A stretch of DNA of 18,790 nt, taken from assembly GCA_002413865.1 (NCBI GenBank), contig DHXX01000006.1, positions 582-19,371 on the forward strand, in the 5' to 3' direction. Below are positions 1 through 6,949 of the stretch, piece by piece (position 1 is the first letter of the stretch; each line of letters begins with the position of its first letter). The notes beneath the pieces are model-generated. The model was not told where the DNA came from and did no database searches. It saw only the letters and a program-made list of their open reading frames with translations. A program made the translations under genes and the position numbers. This DNA is from Candidatus Saccharibacteria bacterium UBA5145 (lineage in GTDB: Bacteria > Patescibacteriota > Saccharimonadia > Saccharimonadales > UBA4665).

Positions 1-102
1 GCCCGGTCGCTGGCGCCGGCCGGTGTTCGTTACGCCTATGTCGACGCGCCGCATTTGCACCGTCGCGAACCATTGTTGCTAAAAAACTGGCTACTGCCTT
101 GA
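1..102 (+). CDS. C-terminal fragment of an unidentified protein
   Basis: An open frame enters from the left edge and ends at TGA 100-102, giving 33 residues that finish in LLLKNWLLP. The composition (RYAYVDAPHLHRREP) looks like ordinary protein, and the next gene's promoter starts about 34 bp after the stop. That fits the true end of a gene cut by the window edge. The fragment is too short to assign to a family and no domain can be named. Confidence 0.5.
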   Translation, partial: ARSLAPAGVRYAYVDAPHLHRREPLLLKNWLLP

Positions 103-135
103 GCGTCAACACGGTCTTATGTAAATATTTTTGTT

Positions 136-144
136 TGTTATACT
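136..144 (+). promoter_or_regulatory. Extended -10 promoter of the HAD-IIB gene (leaderless)
   Basis: TGT-TATACT reads as an extended -10 element. The ATG at 154 follows after 9 nt, so transcription would start at or within a few bases of the start codon. There is no good -35 at the expected distance. Confidence 0.6.
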
Positions 145-153
145 GAGGCTTAT

Positions 154-1134
154 ATGAGCGAGCTATCTAATATCGTCTGGAATGATCAGTTGCTTTTAGC
201 CGTCTCCGACGTCGACGAGACGATTGCCGAGGTTTATACGCCCGCGGATCCGGCTATGATTACCGAACTCTCGTCATTCCTGCGTGGTGGCGGCAAACTT
301 TTTATGGTGACGGGCGGCAGTTTAGCCCGCGTCCAGCGCGACATCACCAATCGCATCGATCCGGCGCTGCGACGCGATATTTTGATTAGCCACTGTAGCG
401 GTGCCGAAGTCTGGGGCTTTACCGCAGCGGGTGAACTACGCGACCAACCGTTCTACAGCGTCTACGAAGAAACGTTTACTCCCGAGATGAAACAACAATG
501 GCGGGCTATCGTTGACCAACTGTTGCACGAGTTCGGGCTTCGCCCACACCCGGCCCAGCCAAAAATAGCTTTCTTCGAGACTATTGGCCGTGAACCGCAA
601 GATATCATGCTCGATGACCGCGGACCACAAATTACCATGGAAGTCGTGAATGGCACTAACCTATCCGACGAACAGCTATCACACCTCAACCATGCGGTGC
701 CCCTCACGCAGGGGTCATATGACTTGCGTATCCCCATTAAGGAGCGCGCGGCCCAACTTTTCGCGGCGGCGAACATTCCCATCACGCCGCGCTTCGGCGG
801 CAACTTCGCGCTAGACTTCGCCGTCGAGAGCGTCTCCAAAACCACTTCGATTAAAGCCGTGCTCGATAATCCGGAGGTGCTGGCGACTATCGGTCTCAAA
901 AGTGAAGACCTCCAAGAGGCAACACACTTGGAAGTCTGGGGCGACAAATACTCGGTGCTGCGCGGTGGCACCGACCGGCATATGAGCGAAGCCCTGCCGC
1001 CCGAAGTCCGTTCGATTGACTTTCGACAGGAAGACCCAGCTGAATTCCCCGCCGGCTACAATATTGTGGTCTGGAACGGCCAGCGCCATTTGCACGACGG
1101 CTTACTCGAATATCTGCAATCCCGGAACAGCTAA
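154..1134 (+). CDS. HAD-superfamily (type IIB-like) phosphatase
   Basis: A 326-residue cytosolic protein with the four HAD motifs in order. Motif I is DVDET (Asp19 nucleophile, Asp21 acid/base), motif II is MVTGGS (Thr53), motif III is a lysine in SKTTSIK (Lys229), and motif IV is VWGDKYS (Gly263-Asp264). A long cap between motifs II and III (about 60-220) is the layout of the IIB (Cof/sucrose-phosphatase/trehalose-phosphatase-like) group. Family members dephosphorylate sugar phosphates or nucleotides; the substrate here cannot be told. The start at 154 is chosen because a -10 box lies directly upstream and no in-frame start precedes it. The gene is monocistronic, with about 190 bp to the thiolase start. 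Confidence 0.85.
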   Translation: MSELSNIVWNDQLLLAVSDVDETIAEVYTPADPAMITELSSFLRGGGKLFMVTGGSLARVQRDITNRIDPALRRDILISHCSGAEVWGFTAAGELRDQPFYSVYEETFTPEMKQQWRAIVDQLLHEFGLRPHPAQPKIAFFETIGREPQDIMLDDRGPQITMEVVNGTNLSDEQLSHLNHAVPLTQGSYDLRIPIKERAAQLFAAANIPITPRFGGNFALDFAVESVSKTTSIKAVLDNPEVLATIGLKSEDLQEATHLEVWGDKYSVLRGGTDRHMSEALPPEVRSIDFRQEDPAEFPAGYNIVVWNGQRHLHDGLLEYLQSRNS

Positions 1135-1293
1135 GCGGCACTTGTCGTCCGAAAGCTGACACATAATTGTCCAATCTAATCGACGACGACAGGCCGGTAG
1201 AGGTGGCAGGAAAGACTCGTTTGGAAGCCTCGTTGATTGCTGATACTGTTGGCCGTTGTTTATTTTATAGAACTCTGTTGCAAGTTATCAAAC

Positions 1294-1320
1294 TATAATG
1301 TACGGTTGGTGAAAGGAGAT
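1294..1320 (+). promoter_or_regulatory. Thiolase promoter -10 and Shine-Dalgarno
   Basis: TATAAT (1294-1299) is a consensus -10. A strong ribosome site, AAAGGAGAT (1312-1320), precedes the ATG at 1324 by about 4 nt. The expected leader is about 18 nt. This fixes the start at 1324 rather than at the in-frame ATG at 1237, which lies upstream of the promoter. Confidence 0.65.
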
Positions 1321-1323
1321 AAT

Positions 1324-2631
1324 ATGCCAGAAGCCCAACTTAATTCGTACGCCGAATCACTAACTATTCCCGAGGCCCTTTTGCCGGTAGAAAGAGACTG
1401 GGAATACACCAAAGAAAAAACCGGACTTCAAGAAAATGACATTGTGATTTGTTATCCCGTGCGCTCCGGTATTGGCAAGTTCGTCGGTGCGCTCGCCGAG
1501 ACTTCGGCTCACGAACTCGGGACCAAAATAGTCAGTGCCCTCCTAGAGCGAACGGGGCGAGGCGATATCCGCGATCGAGTCGACACCCTTATCGCCGGTC
1601 AGGTCATCCAAGACGGCATGAACCCGGCCGGGCAAATCAAGACCTATGCCGGCGTAAGAGAGACGGCCACGGCATACACTATCAATATGGCTTGCGGTTC
1701 AGGGCTCAAGGCAGTCTTAAACGCTGCCTCGGCCATTCGAGATCGAGAAAATACCGGCGTCAAACTGGCGATTGCCGGCGGGTTTGAGAATATGAGCCGG
1801 GCACCTTCACTGCTGGAATCGAACCGAAAGGGGTTTGGCTTGGGTGGTCAAATCTTCCGGGACGGCGTGCTGAATAGCCTGACTGATGCTTTCGAGGGGG
1901 TTCACATGGGTGTAACGGCCGAGCGACTGGCGGCGTTGCCCGGTAAACCCAAGATAACAAGGGCGGATGCCGATCGCTACGCTTTGCGCAGTCAACATCG
2001 AGCCGAATTGGCGCGCCAGGCGGACTACTTCAAAGACTCGATCGTTCCGATTGAAGTACTGCAAGACCGGAAGATGGTTGTCTTCCAAGACGACGAGGCC
2101 GTCAGGGGTAACAAAGCCACACTGGAAGGCTTGGCGAGAACAAAACCCGCCTTCCAAGAAGACGGTATCGTGACGGCGGGAAATGCCAGCGGCATCAGCG
2201 ACGGCGCGGCTTTTATGATAGTGACGACCGCCCGAAAAGCCGAAGAGCTCGGTCTCGAGATATCCCTGCGGCTGGTGGCGGCTGCCGAAGCCGGCGTGGC
2301 ACCGGGACTGATGGGGCTGGGTCCGATTCCGGCCTCTCGAAAAGCTTTGGGACGAGCCGGTCTGAAGATGGCTGATATTGATGACTTTGAGCTCAATGAG
2401 GCTTTTGCAAACGTCGCCCTGGTCTGTGGTCAGGCCTTGGAAGCGACCGATGACCAATTAAATCCTCTCGGTGGCGCGATTGCACACGGGCACCCGATTG
2501 GCGCGACCGGTGGCGTCTTGGTCTCGAAAATAGCCAGTTTCCTCGGGCATAACCCAGACAGTCGCTACGGCATGGCCAGTCTTTGTATAGGAGGCGGCCA
2601 GGGTATCGCGGCAATCTTCGAGAAAGTTTGA
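1324..2631 (+). CDS. Acetyl-CoA C-acyltransferase (thiolase)
   Basis: A 435-residue thiolase, which condenses two acetyl-CoA to acetoacetyl-CoA or runs the reverse cleavage. The nucleophile lies in NMACGSGLKAV (Cys124). The C-terminal triad elements are NEAFA, HGHPIGATGG (His390) and LCIGGGQG (Cys421). The core begins near residue 39 (NDIVICYPVRSGIGKF). About 38 residues precede it that typical ~393-residue thiolases lack; the SD at 1312 shows they are probably translated. Thiolases supply acetoacetyl-CoA for PHA, mevalonate or butyrate routes. The window also holds a PhaC-like gene on the other strand 14 kb away, but no reductase, so a role in PHA (PhaA) is only inferred. Biosynthetic and degradative thiolases cannot be separated by eye. 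Confidence 0.92.
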   Translation: MPEAQLNSYAESLTIPEALLPVERDWEYTKEKTGLQENDIVICYPVRSGIGKFVGALAETSAHELGTKIVSALLERTGRGDIRDRVDTLIAGQVIQDGMNPAGQIKTYAGVRETATAYTINMACGSGLKAVLNAASAIRDRENTGVKLAIAGGFENMSRAPSLLESNRKGFGLGGQIFRDGVLNSLTDAFEGVHMGVTAERLAALPGKPKITRADADRYALRSQHRAELARQADYFKDSIVPIEVLQDRKMVVFQDDEAVRGNKATLEGLARTKPAFQEDGIVTAGNASGISDGAAFMIVTTARKAEELGLEISLRLVAAAEAGVAPGLMGLGPIPASRKALGRAGLKMADIDDFELNEAFANVALVCGQALEATDDQLNPLGGAIAHGHPIGATGGVLVSKIASFLGHNPDSRYGMASLCIGGGQGIAAIFEKV

Positions 2632-2676
2632 TCGACTAAGAGCTCTTTCCTATTCCCCGGCTAATCCCGAATTATT

Positions 2677-2685
2677 TGCTATAGT
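2677..2685 (+). promoter_or_regulatory. Extended -10 promoter of the GNAT gene (leaderless)
   Basis: TGC-TATAGT followed after 6 nt by the ATG at 2692. This places the transcription start at the start codon itself. No -35-like hexamer is seen 17 bp upstream. Confidence 0.65.
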
Positions 2686-2691
2686 AGCAAT

Positions 2692-3114
2692 ATGCAAGAT
2701 TTACACATTGAACTTTTAGAAACGAAGCACTTAGAGGAATATGGGAGTTGGCTTGATCATCGGGCAACAACCAATCTTCTGTTAAAACAATCGAACTACC
2801 AAGATCTGGACAGCCCAGATACTCAAGCTTGGGCAGGAAGCATTGCCGGCGAAGTAGTAGCCGTAGCTCTTTTATATCTTGATCAAGAACGCCATGGACA
2901 CCTTGACTTCGCCGTCAAACCTTCAGAACGTCGGCATGGCATTGGCGCCGAAATGATGACCCAGGTTCTAGCGGACCCTGTCGTGAAAGATCTGATTAAC
3001 ATTCAGGTGGTGGTAGAGCCCGAAAATATTGCCGGTCAGAAAATAGCCCGAAAAACCGGATTCGTACTGACCGGTTCTAACCCGGAAGGGTTTTTGGTGT
3101 TCACGCGGCGCTAA
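2692..3114 (+). CDS. GNAT-family N-acetyltransferase
   Basis: A 140-residue single-domain protein of usual GNAT size. The acetyl-CoA pyrophosphate loop is visible in VKPSERRHGIGAEMM (the R-x-x-G-x-G/A motif). The following beta strand and helix read VVVEPENIAGQKIARKTGF, a typical GNAT motif B ending (N-x-x-x-x-x-x-x-x-x-GF). It would transfer an acetyl group to an amine on a small molecule or protein; the substrate is unknown. It is transcribed alone, with its own leaderless promoter 60 bp after the thiolase stop. Confidence 0.88.
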   Translation: MQDLHIELLETKHLEEYGSWLDHRATTNLLLKQSNYQDLDSPDTQAWAGSIAGEVVAVALLYLDQERHGHLDFAVKPSERRHGIGAEMMTQVLADPVVKDLINIQVVVEPENIAGQKIARKTGFVLTGSNPEGFLVFTRR

Positions 3115-3194
3115 CGATGTTTCGAGCCGTCTACGCCTCACTGGCTATGACAGCAGCCTCTGCCCCGCCCGCTCCCAAATTATAAGCTAGCGTC

Positions 3195-3211
3195 TAGGAA
3201 TAATAATCCTA
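3195..3211. repeat. Short palindrome upstream of glutamate dehydrogenase
   Basis: TAGGAATAATAATCCTA is a near-perfect 17-bp palindrome (5-bp TAGGA/TCCTA arms with an AT core), 45 bp upstream of the gdh -10 box. It could be an operator, but only one copy was seen, so this is a weak call. Confidence 0.25.
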
Positions 3212-3255
3212 AGTCGGCTGTTCGATTTAATACATACCTTAAGCGACAGCGAAGC

Positions 3256-3274
3256 TATAGTGAACGGTTGGAGG
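3256..3274 (+). promoter_or_regulatory. Promoter -10 and Shine-Dalgarno of glutamate dehydrogenase
   Basis: TATAGT (3256-3261) is followed by GGAGG (3270-3274), 6 nt before the ATG at 3281. A start about 7 nt after the -10 would put the SD almost at the mRNA 5' end. This favours ATG 3281 over the in-frame GTG 3260, which overlaps the -10 box. Confidence 0.55.
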
Positions 3275-3280
3275 CGTAAC

Positions 3281-4507
3281 ATGTTGGATTCAGTGCACAT
3301 GTTTATGAAAAAAACCGGCCAATACCTTGGCCTACCCGCGGATACTATTGAGCGACTCAAAGCAATCGATAATGAGCACCTCTTTAAGATCCATTTGAAT
3401 AGCGGTAAATCTTTTGCGGCCTACCGTATCCAGCACAATAATCAGCTGGGTCCATACAAGGGCGGCATCCGCTTCCACAAAAGTGTTAACCTCGATGAAA
3501 TGCGAGCCCTGGCGACGCTCATGAGCCTCAAGACTGCGGCCGCCGGGCTACCCTTGGGTGGGGCTAAAGGCGGGGTGACTCTCGACCCCCAAACATTGGA
3601 CGAGGCTGAGCTCGAAGAGCTCAGCCGAAAATATATTGCCCATCTGTACCCCCACATCGGGCCGGCTAAAGACGTCCTGGCGCCCGACGTTAATACTAAC
3701 GCCAAGTTCATGGGCTGGATGATGGACGAATATGAAAAGCTGACCGGCGACGATGGTCAAGCTGGTTTTACCGGCAAAAGCGTAGAACAGGGAGGCAGTT
3801 TGGGGCGCGATGCCGCTACTGGGCGCGGGGGCGTCATCGCCCTGGAAGATTTATTGGCTCTAGAAAAGACTGACGACCGGGCTATCACGCTGGCGATTCA
3901 AGGTTTTGGTAATGTCGGCTCTTATTTTGGCGTCATCGCCGAAGAGTTGCGACCGAAATGGCATTTAGTCGCCGCTAGTGACTCCGAAGCCGCCGTTTAT
4001 TCGGCCGCCGGCCTAAGCGCCAAACAACTCCAAAACTTCAAACAGGAACGAGGGCGTTTTAAAGCCTACGCTCAAACCAACGTGGCCGTTATCTCGAATG
4101 ATAACCTGATTAGTTTGGACGTGGACGTTCTGGTATTGGCCGGACTAGAGAACGCCGTGACGACGGCTAACATGAAGCAAGTTAAGGCTCGTTATATTGT
4201 TGAAATGGGCAATGGGCCGGTCGCCAGCGAGGCCTATGACTATTTGACTAAGGCCGGCAAAGTAATCCTGCCGGATATTATCGCCAATGCGGGTGGTGTG
4301 ATCGTCAGCTACCTAGAATGGCTCCAGAATAAACAAGGCGAGCATTGGACAGAAGACAAGGTCAATCGCCACCTGGCCAAACTTATAAAACAGGCAGTCA
4401 AAAACATGTACTCCTCCGCGCGCGCGGACAAGCTAAGCCTCAAACAAGCGGCTTTTGCGATGGCGATTCAGCGCCTCATCGAGGAAGCCCCCGGTCTTAA
4501 ATCGTGA
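3281..4507 (+). CDS. gdhA: Glu/Leu/Phe/Val-type dehydrogenase, probably glutamate dehydrogenase
   Basis: A 408-residue protein, close to the ~410-420 of hexameric NAD(P)-dependent glutamate dehydrogenases. The substrate domain comes first: GPYKGGIRFH (Lys60), then GLPLGGAKGGV with the catalytic lysine (Lys96), and LAPDVNT with the catalytic aspartate (Asp136). The nucleotide domain follows, with Rossmann loop IQGFGNVGS (about 207-214), and ends in LPDIIANAGGVIVSYLEW, a hallmark of the family. It interconverts glutamate with 2-oxoglutarate and ammonia. Usual PYGGAKGG is here PLGGAKGG and usual GANGP is MGNGP, so substrate choice (Glu versus Leu/Val) is not certain. Transcribed alone. Confidence 0.9.
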   Translation: MLDSVHMFMKKTGQYLGLPADTIERLKAIDNEHLFKIHLNSGKSFAAYRIQHNNQLGPYKGGIRFHKSVNLDEMRALATLMSLKTAAAGLPLGGAKGGVTLDPQTLDEAELEELSRKYIAHLYPHIGPAKDVLAPDVNTNAKFMGWMMDEYEKLTGDDGQAGFTGKSVEQGGSLGRDAATGRGGVIALEDLLALEKTDDRAITLAIQGFGNVGSYFGVIAEELRPKWHLVAASDSEAAVYSAAGLSAKQLQNFKQERGRFKAYAQTNVAVISNDNLISLDVDVLVLAGLENAVTTANMKQVKARYIVEMGNGPVASEAYDYLTKAGKVILPDIIANAGGVIVSYLEWLQNKQGEHWTEDKVNRHLAKLIKQAVKNMYSSARADKLSLKQAAFAMAIQRLIEEAPGLKS

Positions 4508-4578
4508 GCCATGACACTGGTTAACGCGCTCCGGAGTTTATAGTGCCGCTAAAACACTTCGGCATCAATAGCTTTCTT

Positions 4579-4587
4579 TGCTATACT
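4579..4587 (+). promoter_or_regulatory. Extended -10 promoter of the 7TM gene (leaderless, GTG start)
   Basis: TGC-TATACT followed after 7 nt by GTG 4595. No Shine-Dalgarno fits in the gap. The spacing supports a GTG initiated on a leaderless mRNA. Confidence 0.6.
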
Positions 4588-4594
4588 GCGCCTA

Positions 4595-5323
4595 GTGAGC
4601 CAACACAAAAGTACGCAATTTAACTGCTTTTCACCACCCGTGATGCTAGCGACGGTTATTATCGAGCTAGCCCTCGGGGTTTACGCTGTCTGGCGTTACA
4701 AACTGAATTTGTTAACAAAATTAATCGTGCTCTGTGTCTTCGTGCTGGCCATTTTTCAGATCAGCGAATATAACGTCTGCGTCGGGCACGGCCTGAGCGC
4801 CAGCGATTGGTCACGGCTCGGCTACGCGGCCATCACCGCTCTGCCGCCATTAGGGCTGCATATCCTCCACGTCTTGGCCGCCAAGCCGAAGCGTCGATTA
4901 ATCGCGACCTCGTACCTGACAATGGTTGGTTTTATTATTTATTTTTTGGCCTACCCGGCAGCCTTCACTGGTTTTCAGTGCACCGGAAATTATGTAATTT
5001 TTCAAATCGGCGTTCGTCCGGCATTGCTGTACGGATTGTACTATTACGGCTGGCTTTTTACAGCCATGGGCTTAGGCCTGCGCTGGGCCAACCAATTGAT
5101 CAAACAGGGTAAACGTGTCTACGGACGACTCCAAACGGTCCGGGCGTTGATGGTTGGGTATCTGGTCTTTTTGGTTCCCACCGCCCTCGCTTACAGCGTG
5201 AGCCCGGCCACTAGGCGCGGCATACCCAGTATTATGTGTGGCTTCGCGGTTCTTTTCGCGCTCATTTTGACCCTGTACGTACTGCCCTTAGCCGCAACTA
5301 GGCGTGTCGCAACGACACCGTAG
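4595..5323 (+). CDS. Seven-helix integral membrane protein of unknown function
   Basis: A 242-residue protein with a GTG start. Seven hydrophobic segments are readable, at about 16-34, 39-60, 75-96, 103-124, 142-165, 180-202 and 212-234, joined by short loops with Lys/Arg-rich turns. There is no signal peptide and no soluble output domain. Notable residues include EYNVC after helix 2, LPPLGLHILH in helix 3, and a Cys in the loop before helix 5 (FQCTGNY). The arrangement resembles the 7TM sensor modules found at the N-terminus of some histidine kinases, here without a kinase; this is an impression, not a family match. It stands next to a PAS protein and near a lone receiver, which suggests but does not prove a signalling role. 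Confidence 0.75.
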   Translation: MSQHKSTQFNCFSPPVMLATVIIELALGVYAVWRYKLNLLTKLIVLCVFVLAIFQISEYNVCVGHGLSASDWSRLGYAAITALPPLGLHILHVLAAKPKRRLIATSYLTMVGFIIYFLAYPAAFTGFQCTGNYVIFQIGVRPALLYGLYYYGWLFTAMGLGLRWANQLIKQGKRVYGRLQTVRALMVGYLVFLVPTALAYSVSPATRRGIPSIMCGFAVLFALILTLYVLPLAATRRVATTP

Positions 5324-5378
5324 AGCCAGCGAGATTTTTATTGTCAACATACGCTCCTTCAACCTAGTCATGACAAAC

Positions 5379-5443
5379 GGTTTACTTAAATCACTACCGA
5401 CTGTCCCGAAAGTTATATATTTAACTGGCTATTTAAGTAAGCT
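5379..5443. terminator. Inverted repeat between convergent genes, possible bidirectional terminator
   Basis: TTACTTAAAT (5382-5391) and ATTTAAGTAA (5431-5440) are perfect 10-bp complements, extended by a few G-T/G-C pairs outward. The loop is about 39 nt and itself holds a small AGTTA/TAACT palindrome. It lies between the 7TM gene (+) and the PAS gene (-). There is no clear U-tract, so a terminator is plausible but unproven. Confidence 0.4.
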
Positions 5444-5447
5444 TGCA

Positions 5448-5993
5448 CTATTTGGGCGTCGCGGCGGTACGCGCCTTTTGTGAGGCCCGTTGGAGTTGTC
5501 GTTCGAGGTTTTTTATTTCGCTTTTTTGTTTGATAATGACCCTTTTCTGCTGCTGGGTAGTTTCCACCAGCGAAATACGCTGATTATCCAAGCGCTTGTA
5601 TTCATTGTAGTTGCGGACGATTTTCAAAAAACCGCTCACCTTTTTCTGATCATTGTAGAGGGCCGTTGTGACGATGTGGGCCCAAAACTCGGTGCCGTCT
5701 TTGCGGACGCGCCAACCCTCCTCGGCGGCAGAGCCTTGGCGCGCCGCTTGGTGCAGTATTTCCATCGGTTTGCCGGCCGATTGGTCTTGCTCGAGATAGA
5801 ACTTCAAAAACGGTTGACCGATTACTTCGGCGGCGCTGTAGCCGGTTATGGCCTCCGCGCCACGGTTCCAGCTGACAATCCGACACTTCGCATCGACTAG
5901 GTAAATAGCACTGTTAGTCACTTGCTCGATTGCCGATTGGTAGTCCAGCGCCTGTGTTATGTCCTGGCTTTTATCCGTTTTAGTCCCCGCCAT
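5448..5993 (-). CDS. PAS-domain protein with C-terminal coiled coil
   Basis: 181 residues from ATG 5993. A PAS domain occupies about 15-133: AIYLVDAKCRIVSWNRGAE, then TGYSAAEVIGQPF, then VRKDGTEFWAHIVTTALY and GFLKIVRN. A Gln/Lys-rich coiled coil (about 135-172) closes the protein. No kinase, GGDEF, HTH or other output domain is present, so it probably works by binding a partner through the coiled coil. No cofactor can be deduced; it lacks an obvious flavin NCRFL motif. The second ATG is preferred because a TGT-TAAACT box lies 8 nt upstream of it, against only 2 nt for the first ATG (5999). It is divergent from the DUF167 gene. Confidence 0.85.
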   Translation of the reverse strand: MAGTKTDKSQDITQALDYQSAIEQVTNSAIYLVDAKCRIVSWNRGAEAITGYSAAEVIGQPFLKFYLEQDQSAGKPMEILHQAARQGSAAEEGWRVRKDGTEFWAHIVTTALYNDQKKVSGFLKIVRNYNEYKRLDNQRISLVETTQQQKRVIIKQKSEIKNLERQLQRASQKARTAATPK

Positions 5994-6001
5994 ATACATC
6001 T

Positions 6002-6010
6002 AGTTTAACA
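6002..6010 (-). promoter_or_regulatory. Extended -10 of the PAS gene, overlapping the divergent DUF167 -35
   Basis: On the minus strand TGT-TAAACT precedes ATG 5993 by 8 nt. The same bases read on the plus strand as TTAACA (6005-6010), the -35 of the DUF167 promoter. Polymerase could not occupy both at once. Confidence 0.5.
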
Positions 6011-6032
6011 TCTCGCTCGGCAGCAGTATAGT
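6005..6032 (+). promoter_or_regulatory. Promoter of the DUF167 gene with -35 and -10 (leaderless)
   Basis: -35 TTAACA (6005-6010), 16-bp spacer, -10 TATAGT (6027-6032), then 6 nt to ATG 6039. It is one of the few promoters here with a recognisable -35. Confidence 0.6.
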
Positions 6033-6038
6033 TATGAG

Positions 6039-6269
6039 ATGGATGTCGAGGTACGCGTCAAGTCAGGCAGCAAGAAAGGGCCGCTGGTACAGCCCGGTGC
6101 AATGGGTGAACTTTTGGTCTATGTGCGCCAACCTGCCGTCGATGGCAAAGCCAATGCTGCCGTCATCGAACTGCTAGCCGCCTACTATAAACTAGCGCCA
6201 TCGCGCATCACAATTGTCCGCGGCCGAAGCTCACGCATCAAGCTGATTCGCGTCGCTATAGATGCCTGA
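6039..6269 (+). CDS. DUF167 / YggU-family protein
   Basis: A 76-residue protein that matches the small DUF167 (YggU) family along its whole length. The N-terminal beta strand with Lys-rich turn reads VRVKSGSKKG. The family's central signature is VRQPAVDGKANAAVIELLA. A typical ending is ITIVRGRSSRIKLI, equivalent to the conserved v-x-G-x-x-S/T-R-x-K. The biochemical role of the family is not established. The DGKAN core and the terminal RxK are intact, so the gene looks functional. Confidence 0.9.
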   Translation: MDVEVRVKSGSKKGPLVQPGAMGELLVYVRQPAVDGKANAAVIELLAAYYKLAPSRITIVRGRSSRIKLIRVAIDA

Positions 6270-6321
6270 GATCGGGGCTGCTTAGTCGTACTAGGTTGGT
6301 TGAGCCGACGTGAGGGTCGAC

Positions 6322-6750
6322 TTAAGGAGTGGTCGTTTCGAGGACAATATCTTCTTCTTGGTCGGCGGGCTTGAGCACGCTGTCGACGAGCTGGTCGAGC
6401 TGGTCATTGGACAGGTTGGCTTTGACGGCATAGCCTTCAATCCCCTGTTCGCGCAAACCGGCCGGCGCGTCGGCTTCATTGAGGTTGGAAATAATATAGA
6501 CCTTGATAGTCTTGCCCCAGTCGCTGGCGCGCATGATTTCGAGAATTTGATCGCCGGCGACTTTGGGAACCATTAGGTCGAGTAGCACTAGGTCGGGCAG
6601 TTCTTTTTCGATCAGAGCGAGCGCGGCGCGGCCGTCGTAAGCCACGAAACACTTATAGCCCAGCAGCTCGAGCCTTATCTTGTAAATATCGGCCAAGCTA
6701 TAATTATCTTCGACGATGACGATTTTTTGAGTTAATCCGAATTGATCCAT
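6322..6750 (-). CDS. Single-domain response regulator (receiver only)
   Basis: A 142-residue CheY-like receiver with no output domain. The acidic pair is in IVEDN (Glu14-Asp15), the phospho-acceptor in LLDLMVP (Asp58), the conserved Ser/Thr in YIISN (Ser88) and the lysine in YAVKANL (Lys110), so the phosphorylation site is complete. The last ~20 residues are an acidic tail (DQEEDIVLETTTP). Members of this type act by binding partners or as phosphorelay intermediates. No histidine kinase lies in the window; the neighbouring PAS protein and 7TM protein are the only possible signalling companions. The stop is 52 bp from the convergent DUF167 gene. Confidence 0.92.
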   Translation of the reverse strand: MDQFGLTQKIVIVEDNYSLADIYKIRLELLGYKCFVAYDGRAALALIEKELPDLVLLDLMVPKVAGDQILEIMRASDWGKTIKVYIISNLNEADAPAGLREQGIEGYAVKANLSNDQLDQLVDSVLKPADQEEDIVLETTTP

Positions 6751-6760
6751 AATGCTATTG

Positions 6761-6766
6761 ATTTTA
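6761..6766 (-). promoter_or_regulatory. -10 box of the response regulator gene
   Basis: TAAAAT on the minus strand, 10 nt before ATG 6750. No Shine-Dalgarno is seen, so the mRNA would be leaderless or nearly so. Confidence 0.4.
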
Positions 6767-6937
6767 ACCCAAGCGGCCTGGTTTTACTATTTATTTTTCG
6801 GGCCGGCAATTACCCTATGTGACTTCGCGGGAGACATTTAAAAGCTTGCTTTCAATCTTGGCCTGATCTCGTCGGAGCTATTCAGCCATTCGGAAGCAGT
6901 AGCACAACCGGCCTTAGAAGGTCACGTTGTTGGGGTA

Positions 6938-6943
6938 TATACT
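6938..6943 (+). promoter_or_regulatory. -10 box of the lytic transglycosylase gene (leaderless)
   Basis: TATACT, 6 nt before ATG 6950. A weak -35 candidate, TTAGAA (6914-6919), lies 18 bp upstream. Confidence 0.55.
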
Positions 6944-6949
6944 ACGACT

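Noticed and set aside
462..971. 169-residue minus-strand frame
   Set aside because: Antisense to the HAD-IIB gene; Ser/Arg/Cys-rich composition without motifs, and no promoter or ribosome site.
1237..1323. Longer thiolase start at ATG 1237 (adds 29 residues)
   Set aside because: It lies upstream of the TATAAT box and the strong AAAGGAGAT ribosome site belonging to ATG 1324.
1807..2457. 216-residue minus-strand frame
   Set aside because: Antisense to the thiolase core, with Arg/Gln/His-rich shadow composition.
4538..4568. TGCCG/CGGCA hairpin as gdh terminator
   Set aside because: Only a 5-bp stem with an 11-nt loop and no T-tract.
5490..5900. 136-residue plus-strand frame opposite the PAS gene
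   Set aside because: Antisense shadow; the minus strand encodes a clear PAS domain.
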